From: Armigeres subalbatus
Taxonomy: Eukaryota; Arthropoda; Insecta; Diptera; Culicidae
Assembly: GCF_024139115.2 (NCBI RefSeq)
Contig: NC_085140.1
Span: 52,043,907-52,107,906 of the forward strand
Direction: 5' to 3'
DNA: 64,000 nucleotides
In this document: one piece after another, positions 24,610 through 36,117 of the stretch
How the letters are laid out: the number at the start of each line of letters is the position of its first letter
Numbering within the stretch: position 1 is the first letter of the stretch
The notes under the pieces: generated by a model
Told to the model about the DNA's origin: nothing
Databases searched by the model: none
What the model saw: the letters and a program-made list of their open reading frames with translations, nothing else
Position numbers and translations under genes: made by a program

Positions 24610-25330
24610 AAAGCAAGAGTTACAATAGAAGTACATGGTCGCTGTCAATCAACGTGGGTTCATTAGTGGTGGTGGTAGTGAAATGGTGGTGGATGGTGAA
24701 AAATTTGAAGTGATAGAAGAATTTGTGTATCTTGGAACATTAGTGACGTGCGATAATGATGTTACCCGCGAGGTGAAAAGGCGTATTGCAGCTGCAAATA
24801 GGGCTTATTACGGACTTCATAACCAGCTTATGTCCCGTAGTCTGCAAACGAAAACAAAACTCGCGCTGTATACTACTCTGATTCTTCCGATGGCTTTATA
24901 CGGCCATGAAACATGGACGTTAAAGGAGGCTGATCGGAGAGCTCTCGGAGTGTTTGAGCGTAAGATGCTGCGGGCAGAACTAGACGGTAAACAGAAGGAT
25001 GGTATCTGGCGGCGTCGCATGAATCGCGGGTTGTACCAGGTGTATAAAGGGCTGGTTATTATTAGGCTTATTCAACACGGCAGACTACGGTGGGCTGGTC
25101 ATGTTGTTCGTTTGCCGGAAGAACGTCAAGCGGAGATAATATTTAGTAGAGAACCCGGAAGAGGCCGCGTACACGATGGCTTTTTGAAGTTGAAGAAGGA
25201 CCTGAGGGCGCTCAATGTTCAGGGCGACTGGAAGCGATTGGCCCAGGATCGAGTCCAGTGGAGAAGGATACTCCATTCGGCGTAGGTTCATCGAAAGAGC
25301 TTTAGCCCATCGAGTATCAAATAAGTAATT
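24610..25330 (+). pseudogene. RTE-clade LINE fragment (C-terminal part), plus strand
   Basis: A continuous 216-codon frame (24635-25285) covers the region after the RT catalytic site: EFVYLGTLVTCDNDV, KTKLALYTTLILPMALYGHE, LGVFERKMLR, RRRMNRGLYQVYKG, GRLRWAGHVVRLPEER. This arrangement is typical of RTE-type elements. It belongs to a different subfamily from the element at 28516 and matches the fragments at 33866, 43654 and 49430. 5' truncated; a 3' UTR of about 40 bases follows. Confidence 0.75.
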
Positions 25331-25565
25331 CGTCGCGAATACTCAGTGGATGCAAATGAATCAGGTTCGCCTGAATTCCGTTGGGATCGATTTCAGCGTT
25401 TTTTTCATGTGAGTGACCGAATACAGCGAAAGTGCACAAACTTCTGGAAAGTGAAAATTAAATTCCAATCATCGGAGACGATACAGGTACAGTTTAATAT
25501 CATAAGTTTGTTTACATTGAAAGGAGTTTCAAAGTTGCACGTTGAATGGAACGGAGAACAGTTTA
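25331..25565 (+). repeat. Repeat L, copy 3 (partial)
   Basis: 'gatcgatttcagcgttttt', 'gaatacagcgaaagtgcaca' and 'acaggtacagtttaatatca' follow 17530-17695. Ends at a relic 'ggtgcctttctcatgtg' terminus (25580). Confidence 0.6.
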
Positions 25566-26284
25566 AACAGCAATCCTGGTGTTGGTGCCTTTCTCATGTG
25601 TTATAAAATGTTATGAGAAAAACACATTCAGGACTGGTAGCGATGAATGCAGTTTAAAAAAGTGACTTTAGTGAAATGCAAATCACATAAGCATGGTATA
25701 ATTCGTAGATTGAAAACTTGTGATACTCATGTTTTTCGTTTGAAATCTGGAATACTATTAAAATCAGAAATGTTAGCAAAAACATGAGGATTAATATTCC
25801 TAGGAACGCCCATCTTTACCTAACTAGCGAGATGATGAAACTTATGTCGAATTCGTTTTTAAAAGTTCCAACCTAGGTTGGAACCAGTTCCAACCTAAGT
25901 GCTGCCAAACGTTTTTTTATTCGCTCAGGTTGGGTTCGCACTAGTTCCAACCCCAAAGCTGTCGGGTTCGCACTGTGTTGTTTCACGGTTTCGCACCGGG
26001 TTCACCAATACAACTGTACTACAACTGTCAAAACCACGTGGGTGGGTGGGACTGGACGGAATAAACAAGCAGAAGGGAGAAACGAAACTATCTGTTTATT
26101 AAAATAAAATGCGCGTTGAAAATCTTTTTTCGAGGAATTTTGTGATATTTGTTATTGTAGTTTAAAATGAAATTAATCCGGTAATGTTGTCTAGATTCAG
26201 TTTTAAAAATAATTGTTAGGGAAGCTATGTATTCATAAGTTCATTCAGTTTTCCTCACAGATGATGTCCTAAATTAGGTCGGTG

Positions 26285-26730
26285 GATGGAATTATGTAGT
26301 TTGGGAATTCCACTTGAAACCCGTTCACAAAATCCGCTAAAAATTGTCAGAAAAATATATTTGAAAAATACCAAATACAATTATTTCTTATGCAGAATTT
26401 CTCTTTCGTGCGTTTCAAAATTTTCTTCGGGAATTCTGCCAGAAATTACTTCAGAAATTCTTTCAATAATTCTTTCTTGAATTTTTGGCGATATCTTTCA
26501 AGAATTCCAAGGGATCCTTTCGAGATGAATACTGTTCCAGGATTTTCTCTGGAAGTTGCTCCTGGAACTAATTTGGAAATTCCTACAATATAATTCCTTC
26601 AGGAAATCTTTCTAGAATACAGGAACTTACTCGAAGTATCCTTCAGGAATTGCTCCGCAAGTTTCGTACATAAATTCCCCCGGAAGTACCTTGAGCCATT
26701 CCTCCGGGAGATTGTTGAAAATTGAAAATG
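26285..26730. repeat. Degenerate 'ttcctccggaaattc' minisatellite, locus 1
   Basis: Variants of 'gaaattccttcagaaattc' and 'ttcctccgggag' with a 12/24-base rhythm. Same family as 55760-57130. Confidence 0.6.
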
Positions 26731-26934
26731 CACGGGGCCCAAAATCCGGCGGAAAATGTTCCCAAGGTGTGAGGCTACCTTTATCAGGAGAGGTAGCGAG
26801 GAAAAAAAATTAGCGAATCCTGGAGAATTTTTATTACATGCTTCTGAGTGTTCTCCGAAAAAAAACTTTTGCAGAAATAGATGAATTTACGGAAATACGA
26901 AATTCTTGGTATAAAAATGTGCACAGGGTTATTG

Positions 26935-27190
26935 AATATAATTAAATAGGGGAACTGTTCCGATCTCCATCTCACTGAACATATATTCATCTCAACGGGA
27001 AACAAAGAAATGCAGCACCAATTTCGTCGCCTCTTTTTGTCAACATTTGTGCTCACTGCTGAGAAATATCCCAAAAATAATAAACAATCCAAATTCCTTT
27101 CCATTGCTTTGTTTTTGATGGGATGAATATCGGAGCCATGAGATGAATTCCACGAGCAGTTTCCCTGTTTATATCCACCCAAAAGTAAAT
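26935..27190 (+). repeat. Repeat L, copy 4 (partial)
   Basis: 'catctcactgaacatatatt', 'gcagcaccaatttcgtcg', 'attgctttgtttttgatggg' follow 18190-18440. It lies within the 'atgtcgaattcg' TIR element. Confidence 0.6.
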
Positions 27191-27423
27191 TCCACTATCC
27201 GCAAAAAATCAGTTCACGCACTTAAACATATTTATTTATCATGATCTGATTAGTCAACGCCAACGCACTGCCAGTGCACTGGATGTCCTGGATCATATGT
27301 TTCGAATCAAAACAAACACGATGCTACGCACACCAACATATCCAATGACAGATGGAACTGAAAATGTTTTTTTATTCAGGGTTCGGGTTGGCACTGACCC
27401 AGGTTTAAAAACGAATTCGACAT

Positions 27424-28158
27424 TAGCAAAAGGCTTAACGACATACTGATAAGTACCACAGATTTGGATATTGAGGAAGGTACTTGTTGGGTCAGCCAGA
27501 AGCAGGCAATATTCATGACCATGGAAATTTTTATTTCGTAACACACTACGTAAAGGTCCCGGCTTCAGGAGAACAGGTAGTGAGTTTAAAGTTGTTACAC
27601 AAAATTATGTTTATAATTTTAACGGCGATTTTGAAGCAAGTTCTACACAAATTGACTCGAGCTTGTTTTTTCAAATGTAACTTGGGACCAGGGTAGAAAT
27701 ATTTCACAGTCAATGCAGTGAAAAACACGGATCTCAGTATAATCTGCAGTCGCCTTCATCGCCGCCGTGGTGAGTGCGACTGGGTGCAGCCGAAAAATCA
27801 TTTCCAACACAGACCGTTCAACTTCGCATTCAGCCACTCACAAGTCGCTCTGACAAGCTGCTCAGTTCGCGCCTTACCGTATGACTGTGAGTGGCCCATT
27901 TAAACGCGTGGTGATTTTTTTCAATTTGCTGGGTGAATGTGTACATTTTGCTGTGGTAAATTTCATCTTCGCGGCGCAGTGGGTGATGTGAGTTCTGTTG
28001 TTTACTTTTCTGCCTCTTCGGGAATGTGAGGTTGATTTCAAAGCAGGAAGAAAATAAAAACATGATATAAAAAAACATCACCTTCATCCAGTGCTGCCGA
28101 AAATTTACAACCCTGCTTGGGACAATTATGTGTAAAACGGCAGTACAGCATTGTAGTA
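27424..28158. other. Sequence without recognised repeats
   Basis: Higher complexity than its surroundings between 27720 and 27900 ('cagtcgccttcatcgccgcc'). Open frames on both strands at 27643-27903 overlap and show no motif. May be unique host DNA; no gene claimed. Confidence 0.35.
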
Positions 28159-28440
28159 GAGTGGTCGTTCGCTAATTGGGGTACGACCTCACCTCAAACT
28201 AGCGAATGCCGTTCGCTAATTGGGGCGTTTTGAAAAGCCGATGTTATTTACTTTTTGCATTGAACAAAGGAAAATTTCACGCGCCAGAAAATATCGATCC
28301 CGCCAAACACGGAAACAAACGCGCTTTTGACATCACATTATGACGTTTGGCTGCTTTTTAATTGGGTTTCACCCCAATTAGCGAACCCCCAACTAAAAAG
28401 CGCCCCAACTAGAAAAACCCCAATTAGCGAACGTTCACTG
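28159..28440. mobile_element. TA-flanked MITE, 'cgttcgctaattgggg' ends
   Basis: TA|GAGTGGTCGTTCGCTAATTG at the left; right end 'ccaattagcgaacgttcactg'|TA. The motif recurs internally at 28201-28225 and 28368-28386. Plan closely parallels the MITE at 11986-12252 (cgttcgataactg), probably the same superfamily. Confidence 0.8.
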
Positions 28441-28501
28441 TAATAATGTTTAATATGAGCTCGATGTTTTCCGCAGAACTGCTGCAGCTTGTATAAAAAA
28501 G

Positions 28502-28515
28502 GACTCACAAACCAT
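28502..28515. repeat. Target-site duplication of the RTE element, left copy
   Basis: GACTCACAAACCAT, repeated exactly at 32439-32452. Confidence 0.9.
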
Positions 28516-28530
28516 TATTTATTTATTTAA

Positions 28531-31500
28531 TCAGACTAAGGCCGAAGTGGCCTGTGCGGTATATAAGCGTCTTCTCCATTCGGCTCGGTCCATGGCTACA
28601 CGTCGCCAACCACGCAGTCTACGGAGGGTCCGCAAGTCATCTTCCACCTGATCGATCCACCTTGCCCGCTGCGCACCTCGCCTTCTTGTGCCCGTCGGAT
28701 CGTTGTCGAGAACCATTTTCACCGGGTTACTGTCCGAAATTCTGGCTACGTGCCCGGCCCATCGCAGTCGTCCGATTTTCGCGGTGTGAACGATGGATGG
28801 TTCTCCCAACAGCTGATGCAATTCGTGGTTCATTCGCCTCCTCCACGTACCGTCCGCCATCTGCACCCACCATAGATGGTACGCAGCACTTTCCTTTCGA
28901 AAACTCCAAGTGCGCGTTGGTCCTCCACGAGCATCGTCCAGGTCTCGTGTCCGTAGAGGACTACCGGTCTAATTAGCGTTTTGTAGATTGTCAGTTTGGT
29001 ACGGCGGCGAACTCTATTCGATCGGAGCGTCTTGCGGAGTCCAAAGTACGTACGATTTCCAGCCACTATGCGTCTCAGAATTTCTCTGCTGGTGTCATTT
29101 TCGGCAGTCACCAGTGAGCCCAAGTACACAAATTCTTCTACCACCTCGATTTCGTCACCACCGATGCAAACTCGCGGTGGGTGGCTCACATTGTCTTCTC
29201 TTGAACCTCTTCCTATCATGTACTTCGTCTTCGACGTGTTGATGACTAGTCCGATCCGCTTAGCTTCCCTCTTCAGTCTGATGTAGGCTTCCTCCATCTT
29301 CTCAAAGTAACGTGCCATAATATCTATGTCGTCGGCGAAACCAAATAGCTGGACGGACTTATTGAAAATTGTACCACTCGTGTTAATCCCTGCTCTTCGT
29401 ATTACCCCTTCCAAAGCGATGTTGAATAGCAAACACGAAAGACCATCACCTTGCCGTAACCCTCTGCGGGTTTCGAAGGGACTCGAGAATGCCCCTGAAA
29501 CTCGAACTACGCACATCACCCGATCCATCGTCGCTTTGATCAACCATGTCAGTTTATCCGGAAAACCGTATTCGTGCATTAGCTGCCATAGCTGGTCCCG
29601 ATCGATTGTATCATATGCGGCTTTGAAGTCGATGAATAGATGATGTGTGGGCACGTTGTATTCGCGGTATTTCTGCAGTACTTGGCGAATGGCGAACACC
29701 TGGTCCGTGGTGGAGCGTTCGCCCATAAAACCCGCCTGGTACTGCCCCACGAACTCCCTTGCAGTTGGTGCTAGTCGACGGCATAAAATTTGGGAGAGTA
29801 CCTTGTAGGCGGCGTTCAGCAATGTGATTGCGCGGTGGTTGCTGCAATCCAGCTTATCGCTTTTTTTTGTAGATGGGACACTACACCTTCCATCCACTCC
29901 TGCGGCAAAACTTCATCCTTCCAAATCTTGGTAATGACCCAGTGCAGCGCTCTAGCCAGTGCCTCACCACAGTGTTTAAATAGCTCTCCTGGTAGTTGGT
30001 CAACCCCAGGGGCTTTGTTGTTCTTCAGCCGGCCAATCTCCTCCTGGATTTCCTGGAGATCCGGAGCCGGTAGAATTATGTCTTGCACGCGTTCTCCCAG
30101 GTCCATCACCATACCGCCATCTTCGTCTGCCACATCGCCATTCAGGTGTTCTTCGTAGTGCTGCCGCCACCTTTGGATCACCTCACGCTCGTTCGTAAGA
30201 AGGTTCCCGTTTATGTCCTTACACATATCACGTGGCCCTTACGTGAACGGTTTAACTTCTCATAGAACTTTCGTGTGTTATTAGCGCGGTACAGTTGCTC
30301 CGTTTCTTCACGGTCTCGATCTTCCTGCTGGCGCTTTTTCCTCCGGAAATCGAGTTTTGTCTGTTCCGCGCCTGTTTATATCGTGCCTCGTTCGCCCTCG
30401 TGCGGTGTTGCAGCAATCTCGCCCATGCTGCATTCTTCTCTTCCACTAACTGCTCACATTCGCCGTCATACCAGTCGTTTCTCTGATCCGGGGGCACCGT
30501 GCCAAGTGCAGCGGTTGCGATGCTACCAATGGCGGATCGAATATCTCTCCAGCCATCTTCAAGAGACGCTGCGCGTAGCTGCTCTCCCGTTGGAAGTGAC
30601 ACTTCCAGCTGCTGCGCGTGTTCTTGGGCTAGTCTACCGTCTTGTAGCCGCCCAATGTTAAGCCGCGGCGTCCGACTTCGACGCGTGTTGTACACCGTCG
30701 AGAGTTTTGAGCCCAGCCATACTGCAACGAGGTAGTGGTTGGATATTCGCAATATTCGCACTGCGGTAAGTGCGGACGTTCGTGATATCTGAGAAGAATT
30801 GACCGTCGATTAGAACGTGGTCGATTTGGTTTTCCGTTTCTTGGTTAGATGATCTCCATGTGGCCTTGTGGATATTTTTGCGGGGAAAGAAAGTGCTTCG
30901 GACTACCATTCCGCGGGAGGCTGCGAAGTTTATGCATCGTTGGCCGTTGTCGTTCGATACGGTATGCAGACCAGAGCATTAGTGATTAATCATAGATTTA
31001 ATCATGATTAATGAATAATGGGTTATTTAATCATTATTCATTAATCATAATCATACAAAAAATACGATTCAATCATTAATCACTAATCGTTAATCATAGA
31101 TTTTTGCATTTAATCATTAATCACTAATCATATTCATGTTTGTATTGAGTTTATTCATTAATCATCAATTTTAATCATTGCATACATCGCTTTTATTCAT
31201 TATTCTTTAATCATAATCATACAATTTTAAAGGTAAAAAAAACATAATTTGGTTGAACGGTTACTTGATTAATGATCACTATGCAAATCATTTAATTTGA
31301 TTATTCATAATCATTAATCATTAATCATATCGATCGTTAATCATTAATCATACACATATTGTGTCAACATTTAATCACGATTGGTAATCATTAATCATAC
31401 TTCAACCGTTTTATTCATTAATCATATTCGTTAATCATTGTCAAAAATTAATTTAATCATTAATCATAATCATTATTCATTGTTAAAAATGAATAAATCG

Positions 31501-32187
31501 TTAATCATAATCTTTAATCATAGAGTTGAATGATTTAATCGTAACAAATTTAATCATTCATTGGAAGCTTTATTCATTAACGCTCTGGTGCAGACTATCC
31601 GGTCCGATGACCGGTCTATACATTTCCTCCCTTCCTACCTGTGCGTTCATGTCACCGATGACGATTTTAACGTCCCGCAGTGGGCATCCATCGTATGTCT
31701 GCTCCAGCTGTGCGTAGAACGCTTCTTTCTCGTCGTCGGGTCTCCCTTCGTGTGGGCAGTGCACGTTGATGATGCTATAGTTGAAGAAACGGCCTTTAAT
31801 CCTCAGCTTGCACATCCTTGCGTTGATTGGCTGCCACCCAATCACGCGTTGGCGCATCTTACCCAGCACTATGAAGACGGTTCCCAGCTCGTTGGTGGTG
31901 CCACAGCTTTGGTAGAAGGTAGCCGCTCGATGCCCGCTTTTCCACACTTGCTGTCCTGTCCAGCAAATCTCCTGCAGCGCCACGACGTCGAAGTTGCGGG
32001 GATGTAATTCATCGTAGATCATCCTGTCGCAACCTGCGAAACCTAGCGACTTGCAATTCCATGTTCCAAGCTTCCAATCGTGATCCTGTATTCGTCGCCT
32101 AGGTCTTTGCCGATTATATCGAGTCGCACTATCTCTTATATTGTTCGTAATGATTGGTTTTCTAGGCGGCTTATTGGGCCAGCGCAA
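28531..32187 (-). pseudogene. Endonuclease-reverse transcriptase ORF of the RTE element, interrupted
   Basis: Read on the minus strand: endonuclease with LGTWNCKSLG, VVALQEICWTG, INVHCPHEGRPDDEK and VIGDMNAQVG (32187 to 31588); insertion; then QIDHVLIDGQFFSDITNVRT (about 30800); a linker with VYNTRRSRTPRLN; RT with NNKAPGVDQLPGELFKH, LNAAYKVLSQILC, YQAGFMGERSTTDQ, IDFKAAYDTIDR, RGLRQGDGLSCLLFNIALE and the catalytic LFGFADDIDIM (29300-29350). The tail is RRRMNHELHQLLGEP and GRLRWAGHVARISDS. Frame breaks occur near 30700, 30240, 29870 (a T-run) and 28850. It lacks a separate gag ORF, as is usual for RTE. Confidence 0.85.
30972..31587. mobile_element. hAT-like element filled with degenerate TTAATCA heptads
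   Basis: Ends CAGAGCATTAGTGATTAATC and, inverted, CAGAGCGTTAATGAATAAAG. Flanks ATGCAGAC (30964-30971) and GTGCAGAC (31588-31595) form an 8-bp duplication with one mismatch. Joining the flanks restores the RTE reading (GPDSLH-TVSNDNGQ). The interior is almost wholly variants of TTAATCA/TTATTCA. CAGAG ends and 8-bp duplication indicate hAT. No transposase. Confidence 0.8.
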
Positions 32188-32244
32188 ACCTCCTGTCTCG
32201 TCGGAGGGCCGTCGTGTCAGGGCTGTTTAGCGTCCCACCTAACA

Positions 32245-32438
32245 CCAGGACTTGGGCTTGTGCGCTTTGAGCTTCACACGGTCGCTTTGGTGCGGCCTAC
32301 TTGCGGATACATGCAGCTTTTATAGAGGTTTAACAGGGCCCACTGTCAAACCCCACCACATCCTAGACAGGCGCCACAACTCGCAGATGGCCTGGGGAGG
32401 GATCGTCAAGTCCTTGGACATAGTCCCTGCTGACCTTA
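32245..32438 (-). promoter_or_regulatory. 5' leader of the RTE element, shared with the R1-like element
   Basis: On the minus strand it runs CAGCAGGGACTATGTCCAAG, 'ctgcgagtt', 'gcctgtctaggatgtggtgg', 'acagtgggccctgtt', TATAAAA (32318-32324), 'agctgcatgt', 'aaagcgaccgtg', 'cacaagcccaag'. The same sequence, position by position with scattered changes, is 281-470. Likely internal promoter/leader. Confidence 0.65.
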
Positions 32439-32452
32439 GACTCACAAACCAT
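32439..32452. repeat. Target-site duplication of the RTE element, right copy
   Basis: GACTCACAAACCAT, identical to 28502-28515. Confidence 0.9.
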
Positions 32453-33865
32453 ACAAATATTTAATAGCAAAATCCCTGAATTACTCAAACTTAAGTGTTC
32501 GTACATTATTTAGATGTTTCATACAAAAAGCGTGATTTTTGAGTTACGTAAGTAATTGATCTGCCCATAATAGGATTTATAAATTTGAAGAAATCAAAAT
32601 TATAAAGAAATACTTTAAAATAAGTTTCCATTAACACAGCGGTTGAATAACAAATTTAAATTAGGTTTTTAAGGCTACGAGCTTGACGTGATTCGAAATT
32701 CAGAGATTCTAGTAAATTATAAGTTCTAAATGGGAGGCTTTAGCAGTCAAAGTTTGAAACAAAAATGGAAGACTTAAATGACAGATTCTCGCCTGCACAT
32801 TAGTTATTTTCGGAACATTTAGGAAAATTTTTAAAATGGATGATATCCTAAAGAATTCTCGGATTTGTTAAACAATGTTTGAATGTTTCGTGTAGCAGAT
32901 CTAATTTATCACAATTCGTGTCGGACATCCTTTCACTCCGTCACTGAGGGAATCCAACAAAAAATGTATGGATGAATTCGTTCCCGTTTTCATTCTGCGA
33001 ACAAAATATCATAAGTCAGTTAAAAAGGCGCTTCGTTAAACCCCTATCATTTATCCAAATCATCTTAAATTTTCGGAGGACACTCTGAGGTTCTGAAGTT
33101 AAAGAGTCTGAACATGATACAGAATCGAAAACACTTTGAAACATTATTATCTAACCTGGCCTGTGCTTGAATAACTTCTGACATATTCTCCCAAATGTGA
33201 AGTAACCTCACTAGACATATGCACAGTAACCTCTGTGACATATGTAAGCATTGTTGTGTGATGCAGCTAAAGCTGTCACCGGAAACCATTTAGACTAACG
33301 TACAGCCGTTTTTGATAAATTGGTTCCAATACTCCTCGAATCTGTTCAATTCATGAAAAAGAGCATCTAGTAGCACTGCGTTGTGAAATTATGCACAATG
33401 CAGTGCTACCAGATTCACATTTCATGTGGTTAGCAATATTTGACAACAGGCACAAATGACTTTTCTTTTTAACTTGTTCACAATCTGTGGTGAAAAAATA
33501 GTGACTTGAGTGACCATTTTCCGAAAATAAGTGAATTTAGTGACTTTTTGGTGCAAATAGTGACTTTTTAGTTACTAGACTCAAAATAGTGACCAAGTCA
33601 CTTTAAAAGTGATGTGCTACCAATCCATTAATAAGAAACGTCAAATTCGCTCTTTATGGGAGATAGGTTCAATTGTTCAATTGAATTCACATTTATTTGC
33701 ACTTATTTGAACGCACTGTTTAGCACATTTCTTGGGAATATCGACAACATTGTTTAGTACAGGTCGATCTAGCATTAGGCTGTCTGCGATCGTGTACCTG
33801 CACGCACATTTCACTCACACTTTTACTTAGTTTGTTCGCAACCACGAGCAGCTGTCACGGCAAAC
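32453..33865. other. AT-rich stretch without a recognised gene
   Basis: Holds a short inverted repeat at 33371-33407 ('tagcactgcgttgtg' / 'cacaatgcagtgcta') and a 'agtgactt' rich patch at 33490-33610. The open frame at 33065-33289 (minus) has no motif. Confidence 0.4.
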
Positions 33866-34201
33866 TCAAATGGGATTGTTTGCAACCACGAACCGTGCGT
33901 TCGTGATCCGAACTTCTGACTTTCGCACCATATGACCAGCCCACTGAAGTCTGCCGCATTTTATACGTTTCACAATATTTTCTTCTTTGTATACTTTATA
34001 CAGCTCATGATTCATGCGTCTGTACCACACACCATTTTCTAGTTTTCCTCCGAGTATTGTTCGCAGCACTTTTCGCTCGAAATTCCCAAAAACTCTCCGG
34101 TCAGCCTCTTTTAACTTCCACGCTTCATGTCCATGAAGGGCCACTGGTAGAATCAGAGTTTTGTATAAAGCAAATTTCGTTTCCGTCTGCAGGTTGTTCA
34201 A
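33866..34201 (-). pseudogene. RTE-clade LINE fragment, minus strand
   Basis: Encodes TETKFALYKTLILPVALHGH, VFGNFERKVLRTILGGK, RRMNHELYKVYKEENIVKRI and CGRLQWAGHMVRKSE: the same C-terminal RTE region as 24635-25285. Truncated at both ends. Confidence 0.75.
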
Positions 34202-35274
34202 TCACGAGACAATAAAGACGGCTTAACAAAACTGAAGACGGTAAATTTCCCCGTAATTCATTAGTTAAATTGAAAGTAATTCCGAGACTTTCTAGGTAAA
34301 TTGTTCCCTGAAGAAGACACTAACCTCAGGGGATCAAAAAACACGTTTTAATCGTAGGAAACGCCGTAGCCGTTAATTAATGATCTATGGTTAAACCCTT
34401 GGTTAAACCTCACAGTCATCTCCAAAAATTGATGAAAATCAGTGCAGATTTGGTCAAGTAAGAAATTCAAACCATTCAATATATCGCATACCCGAATCAT
34501 CACACACCTGTACATACTCCACCATTGCAGCAAATATTGAAATCTAGCTGAAAAAAATAAGAAGCGCAAAGTGCAAAATTCTACAGCGCCAGCCGACCAT
34601 CTTAAGTTCAAGAGAGTTTTTCCTTTTACATAGTTGAGATTTTCAATACCCCCCTCCGGCCCAAAGTCCGCCATGGTTCCACGTTATTTCCATTCACCCA
34701 GCCATATCCCGAACGGGCAATAAAGACCAAGATTAAGTTTTAATCCGATGTAACGCAAATATCGTGTAATTAGTAGCACGAGGCAGTTACGGGGCTGAAA
34801 AGCCAGAGCTTTACTTGTTCTTCGTTGCTGGGTGTCGTCGTTTCGGAGTCGTTTCGAAGCGCCATTAGGTAGACTGTGTACCGTTGCGTTGGCATTGGCT
34901 TGTTGGTTCCTTCGAAAGCAAGAAGCTAGAGGCCGGTGGAAAAGTGCATGGATACGAGATCTTACCCGGAGATTGGAAGAATTTATTGGGATTTTATGGT
35001 GGCGCATATTCTTGATATCGATTATTGGGGAATGTGAATGGGAAAAGCGATGCGGGGAGGATGCCGTCTGGACAAGAGGATTTGGGATTTACCGTTGGAG
35101 ATTATTCGCAGCGTTCAGACGAATTAAAAAGTTGCTCTACACGTTTAATCTGTCCACAATAAATTTGTTCATCATCCGTTGAGATCAATACAAAAATTAT
35201 GTACAATGTGATGATATTTTTACAAAATCCGTCGCTTCCCCAGCATATACTTTATCTGTTCGAAATATGTCAAC
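34202..35274. other. Apparently unique sequence with an unassigned open frame
   Basis: The 116-codon plus-strand frame at 34832-35182 and the minus-strand frames at 34348-34674 and 34684-35007 show no domain, repeats or signal peptide I can identify. From 34790 to 35060 the base composition is less AT-rich than around. Possibly host DNA; no gene claimed. Confidence 0.3.
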
Positions 35275-35484
35275 AATATCTTCATATTCTGGCATGGAGT
35301 GCGATCCTCTCGTTTAATAAACAATGTGCACTCGCTTGGCTGTGGATATACAACAGTAAAGCAAATGTGGAGATTGGACAAATCAAGCATCCGAAAGATA
35401 TTCAATTTGCAAAAAAGAGAGCTAACCGCGGTGGAGGTTGGTACTCGGATTCTGATGGCTTTTCCGCAAACGTGACCTTTAAGT

Positions 35485-35556
35485 GGTCTTGTTGTGTAGG
35501 GTTATCACGCCTATCTAGAGAGTAGGAGGTTGAGGGTTCGAGTCCCTCCAAGACAC
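35485..35556 (+). other. tRNA-like cloverleaf, unit 1
   Basis: Acceptor strands GTCTTG and CAAGAC pair; the D arm resembles tRNA-Val (GTGTAGG-GTTATCAC, one G shorter than unit 2); anticodon stem CCTAT/GTAGG with loop CTAGAGA; T arm GAGGG-TTCGAGT-CCCTC is perfect. The loop would give anticodon AGA (Ser), but the body has no long variable arm, so it is not a normal Ser tRNA. A tRNA-derived module, not a host tRNA gene. Confidence 0.6.
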
Positions 35557-36045
35557 GTGGATTCTTTTTCGCAAATTTCATATCAATTTGTCCATTTCGA
35601 AACATATGCTGTTAATATGCACAGCCAAGATATTTAACAAAAAATGGTTTTCGTACGGCCGAGTTGCCGAATAATATGCAATTAATTGTAATCAAGTGTC
35701 GGTCTTTCACCGTCATTAGTCGTCTGAGTACACGCGACCGTTTACGTAAAGGCAATCAAACTCATCAAATGCTTTAGCCAAGCAAGCCTTTGGCACAGCA
35801 GAGTGCGATTGAATTCGCATTCTATACCGTCCCGCCCAGTCCGTTGCTGGGGGCATGGAGTGCGATCCTCTCGTTTAATAAACAATGTGCACTCGCTTGG
35901 CTGTGGATATACAACAGTAAAGCAAATGTGGAGATTGGACAAATCAAGCATCCGAAAGATATTCAATTTGCAAAAAAGAGAGCTAACCGCGGTGGAGGTT
36001 GGTACTCGGATTCTGATGGCTTTTCCGCAAACGTGACCTTTAAGT

Positions 36046-36117
36046 GGTCTTGTTGTGTAGGGGTTATCACGCCTATCTAGAGAGTAGGAGGTTGAGGGTT
36101 CGAGTCCCTCCAAGACA
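36046..36117 (+). other. tRNA-like cloverleaf, unit 2
   Basis: The 72-base version with full D loop (GTGTAGGGGTTATCAC). A- and B-box consensus (TTCGAGTCC) look intact, so Pol III transcription is possible. The arms around it (35896-35983 and 36125-36192) are inverse of each other: 'cttggctgtggatat' against 'catatgcacagccaag', and 'aatttgcaaaaaagag' against 'ctttttcgcaaatt'. Confidence 0.6.

Larger units (their letters stand above)
25844..27423. mobile_element. TIR element with 'atgtcgaattcgtttttaaa' ends, 1.6 kb
   Basis: The left end 25844-25864 is mirrored at 27402-27423. Next to each end are GGTTGGAAC/GGGTTCGCACT-type motifs (25868-25995, 27378-27402). It carries a minisatellite (26285-26730) and a piece of repeat L (26935-27190). 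No transposase; the open frame at 26784-27182 is not recognisable. Confidence 0.5.
28516..32438 (-). mobile_element. Full-length RTE-clade LINE with 14-bp target duplication
   Basis: Minus-strand element with (AAAT)n-type 3' tail at 28516-28530 and 5' leader at 32245-32438. An exact 14-bp duplication flanks it, so it is a complete insertion. It carries one long ORF (endonuclease plus RT). A hAT-like element split it later at 30972-31587. The truncated copy at 8355 is the same family. Its 5' leader is shared with the R1-like element at 279. Clade call rests on the endonuclease and RT motifs listed for the ORF. Confidence 0.85.

Noticed and set aside
28996..29286. Plus-strand frames across 28554-30735
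   Set aside because: Antisense shadows of the minus-strand RTE ORF, which has recognisable motifs.
36046..36117. Genuine tRNA-Ser (AGA) gene
   Set aside because: No long variable arm as in Ser tRNAs, first acceptor pair mismatched, and it is part of a repeated mobile unit.
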